NCBI GenBank assembly: GCA_018818145.1
Contig: JAHIST010000082.1
Coordinates: 1 to 26,522, forward strand
From: Patescibacteria group bacterium
GTDB lineage: Bacteria > Patescibacteriota > Minisyncoccia > Portnoybacterales > GWB1-42-6
Length of the DNA: 26,522 bases
Direction of reading: 5' to 3'
Made by a program: the position numbers and the translations under genes. This document shows positions 18,884 to 24,639 of this stretch, one piece after another. The notes below the pieces were generated by a model, which searched no databases, was not told the origin of the DNA, and worked only from the letters and a program-made list of their open reading frames with translations. Within the stretch, counting starts at the first letter, position 1. The number at the start of each line of letters is the position of its first letter.

Positions 18884-20605
18884 ATGATAAACCAAAAAAT
18901 AGCCAAAATTTTCTATCAGATGGCCGAATATTATGTTATGGACGATGTGGCTTTCAAGCCCCAGGCTTATGAGCGGGCAGGGCGCTTAATTGAATCAATG
19001 GAAGAGGATTTAGAGGAAATTTATAAAAAAGGAGGAGCCAAAGCGCTAATGGAAATAGAAGGCGTGGGTCAGGGGATAGCTGATAAAATCGAAGAGTTTA
19101 TCAAGGCCGGCAAGATTAAAGAATATGAAAAATTGCGCAAAGACTGTCCGGTAGACTTGGAGCATTTAAGCGCGATTGAGGGCATCGGTCCAAAAATGAT
19201 AAAAGTGCTTTATGAAAAGCTGAAAGTTAAAACAGTTGAAGACTTGGAAAAAGCCGCCAAAAAACATCTGGTGCAAAAATTGCCGCGTTTCGGGCCAAAA
19301 GTGGAAGAAAATATTTTGCGGGGGATTGAATTTAGCAAGGGAGATAAAGGCAGATTTTTGCTGGGCTATATTTTGCCGTTGGCGCGCCAGATTGAAAAAA
19401 GGCTTCAAGATTTAGATTTTGTGGAAAGAGCAGTGGCGGCGGGCTCTATCAGGCGCAAGAAAGAGACGATAGGCGATATTGATATCTTGGCGATTTCGGA
19501 CAAACCGGAAAAAGTTATGGAGCATTTTTGCGCGATGCCCGAAGTTGAGGAAATTATAGCCAAGGGCGAAACCAAAAGTTCGGTGCGGCTGGATATTGGT
19601 TTAGATGCTGATGTCAGAGTCCTGCCTTCAGAAAGTTTTGGCGCGGCGCTGCAGTATTTCACCGGCAACAAAGACCATAATATTGTCCTTCGCAAGATGG
19701 CTCAGGATAAAAGACTAAAATTAAATGAATATGGTTTGTTTAGAGGCAAAAAACAAGTCGCCGGAAAAACAGAGGAAGAAGTTTATAAAATTTTGGGATT
19801 GAAATGGATGGAGCCGGAATTGAGGGAGAATACTGGAGAAATAGAAGCCAGTCGGGGGAGTGAATTACCCAAATTAGTTGGCTATAAAGATGTAAGGGGC
19901 GATTTGCAGATGCACTCGGATTGGTCAGACGGCGCCCATTCAATTGAAGAGATGGCGCAAGCCGCTAAAAAGTTGGGCCATGAATACATTGCTATTACCG
20001 ACCATACCGGCGAGCTGCGCATTGCCGGCGGCATGGATGAGAAAACAATTTTAAAATATTTTGCCGAAATTGAAAAAATTGACAAAGAACAAAAGGGCAT
20101 CAGAATTTTGAAGGGCTTGGAAGTTAATATCAGAAAAGACGGGTCGCTTGATATTTCAGACGAAATTTTAGCCAAAGCAGATATTGTGTTGGCCTCTGTT
20201 CATTCCAATTTCAAAATGTCGGTTCAGGATATAACCGAAAGAATTTGTTGCGCTATGGAAAATCCGCAGGTTGATATTATTGCGCATCCGACCGCCCGGG
20301 TAATTCAGCGCCGCTCCGGCTACGAAGTGGATTTTGCCAAATTGCTGGAATGCGCCAAGCGCACGGGCACGGTTTTGGAAATTAACGCCTATCCTGACCG
20401 GCTGGATTTAAATGATGTCCATATTAAAAAAGCGGTTCAGGCGGGCGTGAAATTATCCATCGGTACCGACTCACACAGTAAAACCCAGCTGGGTAACATT
20501 GAATTGGGCATTGTTCAAGCCCGCCGCGGCTGGGCAGAAAAGAAAGATACTATAAATACGATGGGCTATGAAGAATTGGTAAAATTTTTAAAAAATGAAA
20601 AGTAA
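18884..20605 (+). CDS. polX: Family X DNA polymerase with C-terminal PHP domain
   Basis: This 573-aa protein is the usual bacterial PolX fusion. The N-terminal 8-kDa/helix-hairpin-helix part includes EIEGVGQGIADKIEEF (about 57-72) and AIEGIGPKMIKVLYE (about 97-111). The nucleotidyltransferase core has GSIRRKKETIGDIDIL (G187-S188, catalytic D198 and D200) and the third Asp in LDADVRV near 240. The PHP domain (about 340-573) carries LQMHSDWSDG, ITDHTGE, GLEVNI, VHSNF, AHPTAR and IGTDSH, a 3'-5' exonuclease/AP-endonuclease-type metal site. It acts in base-excision and gap repair. It overlaps the following phosphatase gene by 11 nt. All catalytic residues are present. Confidence 0.95.
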   Translation: MINQKIAKIFYQMAEYYVMDDVAFKPQAYERAGRLIESMEEDLEEIYKKGGAKALMEIEGVGQGIADKIEEFIKAGKIKEYEKLRKDCPVDLEHLSAIEGIGPKMIKVLYEKLKVKTVEDLEKAAKKHLVQKLPRFGPKVEENILRGIEFSKGDKGRFLLGYILPLARQIEKRLQDLDFVERAVAAGSIRRKKETIGDIDILAISDKPEKVMEHFCAMPEVEEIIAKGETKSSVRLDIGLDADVRVLPSESFGAALQYFTGNKDHNIVLRKMAQDKRLKLNEYGLFRGKKQVAGKTEEEVYKILGLKWMEPELRENTGEIEASRGSELPKLVGYKDVRGDLQMHSDWSDGAHSIEEMAQAAKKLGHEYIAITDHTGELRIAGGMDEKTILKYFAEIEKIDKEQKGIRILKGLEVNIRKDGSLDISDEILAKADIVLASVHSNFKMSVQDITERICCAMENPQVDIIAHPTARVIQRRSGYEVDFAKLLECAKRTGTVLEINAYPDRLDLNDVHIKKAVQAGVKLSIGTDSHSKTQLGNIELGIVQARRGWAEKKDTINTMGYEELVKFLKNEK

Positions 20606-21206
20606 ATTCGCTAAAATTTTTCTGGTTCGCCACGGCGAAGTCATAAATCATAAAAACATAATTTATGGCTATTTACCCTTGCCCTTAAGTGCGAAAGGCA
20701 AGGCGCAGGCGCGTAAAGCGGGAATTATTTTAAAACGTAAAAGCATCGGCGTAATTTTTGCCAGCCCGCAAAAACGGGCGCAGCAAACGGCTAAGATAAT
20801 CAAAAAAACTCTCGGCGGCAAGATAAAAATTATTACGGATAAGGATTTGCATGAGTCGGCGTTCGGCCACTTCACAGAAGGGTTGACTAAGCAGGAAGCA
20901 AAGGAAAAATATCCCAAGCAATACTATCTTTATTATCGCCAGCCGGCTAAATCAACGGCCGGGGAAACTTTAAAAAAAATGGCCGAGCGTATGCTGAAGG
21001 CGATTAATAAAGGAATAAAAAAATATCCGGGTCAGAATCTGATTTTTGTTTCGCATCAGGATCCGATTGCCGTAGTTTTGCTGAAATTATCCAAGCGCGA
21101 TTTTAATGATATCCACAAAGTTAAAGCAATTTGCGACCCGGGGTCAATTTGTGAGGTTTGGTCGGTGGAAAAAAGATTAATTAATAAGACCTATTTAGCC
21201 AATTAA
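20595..21206 (+). CDS. Histidine phosphatase (phosphoglycerate-mutase-like)
   Basis: This 203-aa protein has the RHG catalytic signature FLVRHGEV (RHG 12-14), the conserved PLSAKGKAQARKAG, SPQKRAQQTA with its second Arg, an acidic E in LHESAFGHFTEG, and the C-terminal second His in FVSHQDPIAV. The group includes phosphoglycerate mutases, alpha-ribazole phosphatases and broad phosphatases. The substrate cannot be assigned. ATG 20595 lies inside the polX end (ATGAAAAGTAA), a coupled arrangement. A period-10 palindromic repeat follows. Confidence 0.88.
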   Translation: MKSKFAKIFLVRHGEVINHKNIIYGYLPLPLSAKGKAQARKAGIILKRKSIGVIFASPQKRAQQTAKIIKKTLGGKIKIITDKDLHESAFGHFTEGLTKQEAKEKYPKQYYLYYRQPAKSTAGETLKKMAERMLKAINKGIKKYPGQNLIFVSHQDPIAVVLLKLSKRDFNDIHKVKAICDPGSICEVWSVEKRLINKTYLAN

Positions 21207-21283
21207 ACACGAAAATAACGAATATTTACGAAAATAACGAAGTTTTTTGGTTGAATTAGTGAGTATTAGTTAAATTTAGTGTA
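21204..21283. repeat. Period-10 palindromic repeat abutting the Nudix start codon
   Basis: On the left, ACGAA/ACG units recur about every 10 nt (CACGAAAATAACGAATATTT, then ACGAAAATAACGAAG). On the right, TAGTG/TTAG units recur at the same pitch (GAATTAGTGAGTATTAGTTA, then AATTTAGTGT). The halves are imperfectly complementary. The right half ends directly at ATG 21283. No other gene signal is seen in the interval. Confidence 0.6.
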
Positions 21284-21753
21284 TGCCTATTGAAAAATCA
21301 GCCGGGGCGGTGGTGTTTTTGAGAGGCCTCAAAGGGAAAATTGAATATTTGCTAACTCAACACGGACCGGATGGCAATTGGGGATTTTCAAAGGGTTTGA
21401 TCGAGAAAGGAGAAAAATTGGAAAATACAGCTTTACGCGAAGTCAAAGAAGAAGCTGGTTTAGCGGGTGTTAAATTAATTGACGGCTTTAAAGAAACAAT
21501 TAGGATTTTTTTCAAGGTTAAATTTGAGTATCAATTAGAGCGGGGCATGAAAATGGGCGAGACGGTTTTGAAATTTATTACTTATTTTTTGGCTGAATCA
21601 AAAAATAAAGAAGTCAAGTTATCTTTAGAACACAGCGATTATGCGTGGTTGGAATTTGAAGCGGCGCTGGAAAAATTAAAATTTAAGACCGATAAAGAAA
21701 CTCTAAAAAAAGCCAATGAATTCCTCAACCGAATTTCAACGAAGAGTATTTAA
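21283..21753 (+). CDS. Nudix hydrolase
   Basis: This 156-aa protein has a complete Nudix box, GLIEKGEKLENTALREVKEE followed by AGL, fitting the consensus Gx5Ex7REUxEExGU. It begins KSAGAVVFLRG and has NWGFSKG before the box, as in Ap4A-type and other nucleoside diphosphate-X hydrolases. Such enzymes clear damaged or signalling nucleotides with Mg. The substrate is not readable; the Trp/Phe pattern favours the diadenosine-polyphosphate group weakly. It overlaps the following alkyltransferase gene by 38 nt, a strong sign of one operon. There is no Shine-Dalgarno sequence. Confidence 0.9.
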   Translation: MPIEKSAGAVVFLRGLKGKIEYLLTQHGPDGNWGFSKGLIEKGEKLENTALREVKEEAGLAGVKLIDGFKETIRIFFKVKFEYQLERGMKMGETVLKFITYFLAESKNKEVKLSLEHSDYAWLEFEAALEKLKFKTDKETLKKANEFLNRISTKSI

Positions 21754-22003
21754 TATCGTCAAAAAGATTCCTCGCGGCAAGGTGATGACCTACAAAGAGG
21801 TAGCCGGTTGGCTGGGGGATTTGGGCGCGGCGCGGGCGGTGGGCAACGCGTTAAATAAAAATTTTGACCCGCAAGTACCCTGCCATCGGGTTGTGAAATC
21901 AGACGGAACAGTCGGCGGCTTTCGCGACGGCACACAAAAGAAAATTGAGATGCTAATGCGAGAAGGCGTAAATATAAAAAATGGAAAAGTGACAAATTTA
22001 TAA
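21716..22003 (+). CDS. MGMT-type O6-alkylguanine-DNA alkyltransferase domain protein
   Basis: This 95-aa protein contains only the C-terminal catalytic domain of the MGMT/ATL family: FQRRVFNIVKKIPRGKVMTYKEVA (helix-turn-helix entry), GAARAVGNALNKN and the active-site VPCHRVV with Cys56, then GGFRDG. The Cys is present, so it can be a suicide alkyltransferase rather than an alkyltransferase-like protein (in which it is Trp or Ala). It lacks the N-terminal domain of Ada/Ogt, as many short family members do. It overlaps the Nudix gene by 38 nt. A GACAAATTTAT hairpin covers its stop codon. Confidence 0.88.
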   Translation: MNSSTEFQRRVFNIVKKIPRGKVMTYKEVAGWLGDLGAARAVGNALNKNFDPQVPCHRVVKSDGTVGGFRDGTQKKIEMLMREGVNIKNGKVTNL

Positions 22004-22017
22004 AACATAAATTTGTC
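21991..22017. repeat. Perfect 11-bp hairpin over the MGMT stop codon
   Basis: GACAAATTTAT (21991-22001) and ATAAATTTGTC (22007-22017) pair around AAAAC. The left arm holds the last codons and stop, and the right arm leads into the next repeat. A T-run is lacking. Confidence 0.6.
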
Positions 22018-22073
22018 ATCCCGGCCCGCGAGCCGGGATCCAGACTGGATTCCCGCTTTCGCAGGAATGACAA
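22014..22073. repeat. TGTCATCCCGG...GGAATGACA palindromic repeat
   Basis: TGTCATCC and GGAATGACA form the outer stem, and CCCGGC/GCCGGG forms an inner hairpin on the left (22020-22036), with GGATTCCCGC...GCAGGAATGACA on the right. This is a widely distributed genomic palindrome type. It fills the gap before the VanZ-like gene. Confidence 0.7.
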
Positions 22074-22101
22074 TACAAGGTAGAGATGTTTATTGTTATT
22101 T

Positions 22102-22467
22102 ATGATTAAATTTATCAAATATTGGCTGCCGGTTTTAGTTTGGGCGGGATTTATTTTTTATCTTTCAAGCAGGCCGGGTTTAAATTCCGGCATGGAAGTT
22201 TTTTGGGATGTGTTTTCGCGAAAGCTCGGCCACGCCGCGGTATTCGGGTTTTTATTTTTGCTGATTTTCCGCGCTTTAAGATTTGGGCATAAGCTCGATT
22301 TAAAAAAAGCTCTTATTTGGAGTCTCATTTTGGCTATTGGCTACGCTTTTTTTGACGAAGCGCACCAGTATTTCGTGCTGGAACGCCAGGCGAGACTGAA
22401 AGATGTGGGGATGGATAGTTTGGGAATAGCAACGGCGGCTTGTTTTAAGGCGTTATTTAAAAAATGA
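22102..22467 (+). CDS. VanZ-like membrane protein
   Basis: 121 aa from ATG 22102 (a TTG at 22093 is an alternative start). Three or four TM segments: WLPVLVWAGFIFYLSS (about 8-23), GHAAVFGFLFLLIFRAL (about 45-61), ALIWSLILAIGYAFFDEAHQYF (about 72-93) and a C-terminal one. FYLSSRPG after TM1 and the FDEAHQYF...R...LKDVGMDSLG block are the VanZ family signature. The family was named from glycopeptide resistance clusters, but most members have no proven role and resistance should not be inferred. It lies convergent to rplT with a shared terminator. Confidence 0.85.
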   Translation: MIKFIKYWLPVLVWAGFIFYLSSRPGLNSGMEVFWDVFSRKLGHAAVFGFLFLLIFRALRFGHKLDLKKALIWSLILAIGYAFFDEAHQYFVLERQARLKDVGMDSLGIATAACFKALFKK

Positions 22468-22487
22468 AATTAGGGGATGCCTGTTTT

Positions 22488-22528
22488 AAAAAAGCCATAT
22501 AACTGCGATTGCAGTTATATGGCTTTTT
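22488..22528. terminator. Bidirectional intrinsic terminator
   Basis: GCCATATAACTGC (22494-22506) and GCAGTTATATGGC (22511-22523) form a perfect 13-bp stem with a GATT loop, preceded by six A and followed by five T. It serves the VanZ-like gene on plus and rplT on minus. Confidence 0.92.
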
Positions 22529-22551
22529 ATTAGGTGGTAGAATTTTTTAGT

Positions 22552-22896
22552 TTATTTTGTTTTTTCCAGTATTGCAGTAAAAACTTCCGGATTATTTATG
22601 GCTAAATCAGCCAAAATCTTTCTGTCCAGCTCAATTTTGTTTTTTTTCAATCCGGCGACGAACCGGCTGTAATTTAAACCGCGTTCGCGGCAAGCGGCGT
22701 TAATCTGGATATTCCAAAGCGCCCGAAAGTCTCCTTTTTTCTTGCGGCGGTCGGAATAAGCGCGGGCCAGGGCGTGGCGCACCGCGTCTTTGGCAATTTT
22801 GTAGCGGTTCTTGCGGTTCCACATGTAGCCCTTGGCCAGCTTCAGAATCTTTTTTCTTTTTTTGTGGGCGCCAACGGCGCGTTTAACTCGCGACAT
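22552..22896 (-). CDS. rplT: Ribosomal protein bL20
   Basis: 114 aa, a full-length bL20: MSRVKRAVGAHKKRKKILKL at the N-terminus, then GYMWNRKNRYKIAKDAVRHALARAY, WNIQINAACRERGLNYSRF and LADLAINNPEVF. It is a 23S-rRNA-binding protein needed early in 50S assembly. In many bacteria it represses its own operon. The start is 4 nt from the rpmI stop, and there is no Shine-Dalgarno sequence, so translation is likely coupled. Order infC-rpmI-rplT is the standard bacterial one. Confidence 0.97.
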   Translation of the reverse strand: MSRVKRAVGAHKKRKKILKLAKGYMWNRKNRYKIAKDAVRHALARAYSDRRKKKGDFRALWNIQINAACRERGLNYSRFVAGLKKNKIELDRKILADLAINNPEVFTAILEKTK

Positions 22897-22900
22897 TTTA

Positions 22901-23083
22901 TTAGGTTAAAAGCTGTTTAAAAATTTTTTTCTGGCTTTTTGACATCGTCTGAAAGCCTCGTTTCCCTCTGGTTTTGGCGCCGGATTGCTTGGCGTTAAAA
23001 TGGTTTTGTCCGGCTTGGCGGAAAAGCACCCTGCCTTTTTTGGTTAATTTCAAGCGCTTGGTAGCAAATTTACATGTTTTCAT
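22901..23083 (-). CDS. rpmI: Ribosomal protein bL35
   Basis: 60 aa and very basic: KFATKRLKLTKKGRVLFRQAGQNHFNAKQS...KKIFKQLL. This is the bL35 pattern (TKRLKLTKKGRV, then a His near 29 followed by a basic Ser-rich stretch). The first residues are shorter than the usual MPKMKTHKGAAKR, with MKTCKFATKR in their place. It sits between infC and rplT as expected. It is preceded by a palindromic repeat and TATAA-like sequence immediately before the start codon. Confidence 0.93.
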   Translation of the reverse strand: MKTCKFATKRLKLTKKGRVLFRQAGQNHFNAKQSGAKTRGKRGFQTMSKSQKKIFKQLLT

Positions 23084-23193
23084 TCTTTATAATGCGAAAA
23101 TACTAATTTTATGCCAATCTACGAACTGCGAAAATTATTAGCCGTGTTCGCATTTCGCATTTTTAGCATTTTATTTGCATAGTTCGCATAATG
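23084..23193. repeat. Period-10 palindromic repeat between infC and rpmI
   Basis: ATGCGAA-type units on the left (ATGCGAAAATAC...TATGCC...TACGAACTGCGAA) and TTCGCAT/TTGCAT units on the right (TTCGCATTTCGCATTTTTAG, then TTGCATAGTTCGCAT) are imperfect inverted repeats with a pitch near 10 nt. Read in gene direction it ends TTCGCATTATAAAGA just before the rpmI ATG, resembling the ends of the leader elements at 4694-4765 and 26368-26440. No ORF. Confidence 0.6.
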
Positions 23194-23694
23194 TCATTTC
23201 CCTTTGCTTATCATCAAATAGAATCCTCGTGGTTGCCTTGTGACCGGCTGGTCAACGGTTATCGGAATTTTAAAATAATTTTTAAATTCTTCCAGTTTTT
23301 CTTTAGCCAGATGGGCAAATGCTTTTTCCCGGCCTCTGAGCACGATTTCCACGCGCACGCGGTCTCCTTTGCCCAAAAATTTCTGCGCCTGCAGGGCTTT
23401 CATTTCTATATCGTGTTTGGCGATATTAAAGCCCAGGCGTATTCCCTTTATTTCAACCCGATGCGGCTTATGGCCGCGGCTTTGCTTTTCTTTCTGGTAT
23501 TGAAACTTGCCAAAATCTCCGATTTTGCAGACCGGCGGTACTGTCTTGGCGGCCACCTCAATCAAATCCAACCCGCGTTCGCGGGCTAAAGTTAGCGCCT
23601 GACCAAGAGGCATTACTCCCATCTGCTGGCCTTTTTCGTCTATCACCCTGACTTCAGGCGATCTTATTTGATGGTTAACGCGATTAAAATTGAT
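23194..23694 (-). CDS. infC: Translation initiation factor IF-3, probable AUC start
   Basis: About 166 aa. The open frame upstream of the first standard start (GTG 23646) continues with the invariant IF-3 N-terminal region RVNHQIRSPEVRVIDEKGQQ, so the real start lies upstream. Between the in-frame stop (about 23703-23701) and that region the only start-like codon is ATC at 23694-23692; an ATA at 23667-23665 is inside the conserved region. infC characteristically uses AUU, AUC or AUA, which lets IF-3 repress its own synthesis. The rest is normal: MPLGQALTLARERGLDLIEVA, VCKIGDFGKFQYQKEK, and the C-domain GFNIAKHDIEMKALQAQKFL to RGREKAFAHLA. The gene starts 23 nt after the tmRNA 3' end. Confidence 0.88.
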   Translation of the reverse strand: MNFNRVNHQIRSPEVRVIDEKGQQMGVMPLGQALTLARERGLDLIEVAAKTVPPVCKIGDFGKFQYQKEKQSRGHKPHRVEIKGIRLGFNIAKHDIEMKALQAQKFLGKGDRVRVEIVLRGREKAFAHLAKEKLEEFKNYFKIPITVDQPVTRQPRGFYLMISKGK

Positions 23695-23717
23695 AAAATT
23701 TTAGATTAATTTTTACG

Positions 23718-24099
23718 TGGTGGAAGCGGGGAGCAGTGAACTCCCGTCCAGAAAATAACCTTAAAATAATTCTACAAACTTAGCCTGGCTTAATTTATTC
23801 GGATTTAAAACTTAAAGCCTGGCAAAACATTTTAAATCCTATCCGGTGATTTTTCAGCGACATCTCCCGAAAAAGATGTTGCCTATCTCAATAAAATAAC
23901 ACCCGACTTTGCCTATTGAGAATCAGCAGGCCGGATGGGCTCAAGCGTTAAGCTAAAGCCGGAGCGAATGACGGCGTGAAAGCCGCCTTCACTTTGTTCA
24001 ATAAGTTGGCACTTATTGGTTTTGCTGAAGTTTAACGAGTTTCTAGCAAACTCGGTTTGCTTATTTTAAAGAAATCAACTGTCGAATCAACGCGCTCCC
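23718..24099 (-). ncRNA. ssrA: Transfer-messenger RNA (tmRNA)
   Basis: A one-piece tmRNA of 382 nt. The 5' end GGGAGCG (24099-24093) pairs with CGCTTCC before the encoded ACCA (23721-23718), with one G-U. The 5' part carries GATTCGACAG, typical of tmRNA. The T arm is GGGAG/CTCCC with loop TTCACTG. The tag frame starts at a GCA resume codon (24025-24023) and runs to TAA (23950-23948), giving 25 residues that begin AKPISANLLN and end FAPALA, a hydrophobic Ala-Leu-Ala C-terminus as needed for proteolysis. An in-frame TAA lies just upstream of the resume codon. Several pseudoknot-like stems fill 23760-23940. It rescues stalled ribosomes together with SmpB, encoded 6 nt upstream. Confidence 0.93.
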
Positions 24100-24105
24100 T
24101 TATCT

Positions 24106-24555
24106 TTATTCTTTGCCCTTGAGTATTCTTTGTTTTTGCCGCTCAAATTCGCGCTTTTTAATTTTCTCGCGCTTATCAAATGCTTTCTTGCCCCGGGCCA
24201 GGGCGAATTCCAATTTAAGTTTACCTGATTTAGTATAAACCCGAAGCGGCACCAAAGTCAACCCCGGCTGTTTAGTTTTGCCGATTAGCGAGCTAATTTC
24301 AGCTCGATGAAGCAGCAGCTTTCTGGATCGAGTCGGCTCATAGCCAGCCGGAGTATTTTGGGACTGGTAAGCCGGGACATTGGCGTTTATCAGAAAAGCT
24401 TCCCTATTTTTTATCACCACATAAGCGCCCTGCAGCGAAATATGGCCGCTCCTGATTGATTTTACTTCAAATCCAGACAGTGCCAAACCCGCCTCGTATT
24501 TATCCAGGATTTCGTACTCATAATGGGCGTGGCGATTATAGGTATATTCGGGCAT
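24106..24555 (-). CDS. smpB: SsrA-binding protein SmpB
   Basis: 149 aa from ATG 24555, which has AAGGA 7 nt upstream. A GTG at 24573 would add six residues and lacks such a signal. SmpB features: YNRHAHYEYEILDKYEAGLALSGFEVKSIR at the N-terminus, HISLQGAYVVIKNREAFLINANVPAYQ, RSRKLLLHRAEI, and the basic C-terminal tail KAFDKREKIKKREFERQKQRILKGKE that reaches into the ribosomal decoding centre. It binds the tRNA-like part of tmRNA. The tmRNA 5' end is only 6 nt after the stop codon, implying a shared transcript or a promoter within smpB. Confidence 0.95.
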   Translation of the reverse strand: MPEYTYNRHAHYEYEILDKYEAGLALSGFEVKSIRSGHISLQGAYVVIKNREAFLINANVPAYQSQNTPAGYEPTRSRKLLLHRAEISSLIGKTKQPGLTLVPLRVYTKSGKLKLEFALARGKKAFDKREKIKKREFERQKQRILKGKE

Positions 24556-24610
24556 CTTTCCTTGTGACTTCACTTTAACACGGATTTAGGATAGAATTAA
24601 CACATTAAAT

Positions 24611-24616
24611 TATAAT
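24611..24616. promoter_or_regulatory. TATAAT between divergent smpB and argS
   Basis: TATAAT at 24611-24616 sits within ATTATAAT, which reads as a -10 on either strand. For argS the leader would be about 16 nt and contains TAAGG before ATG 24640. -35 boxes are not convincing on either strand. Confidence 0.4.
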
Positions 24617-24639
24617 GAAATTCATAGTAAGGTAATAAC

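Noticed and set aside
22014..22073. Terminal inverted repeats of an insertion sequence
   Set aside because: The whole element is about 60 nt, and no transposase is found nearby.
22102..22467. Glycopeptide resistance from the VanZ-like protein
   Set aside because: VanZ-family proteins are widespread without resistance roles, and no vanHAX genes are present.
23191..23589. Plus-strand ORF of 132 codons
   Set aside because: It lies entirely opposite infC, whose protein is strongly conserved. The plus frame has no recognisable motif.
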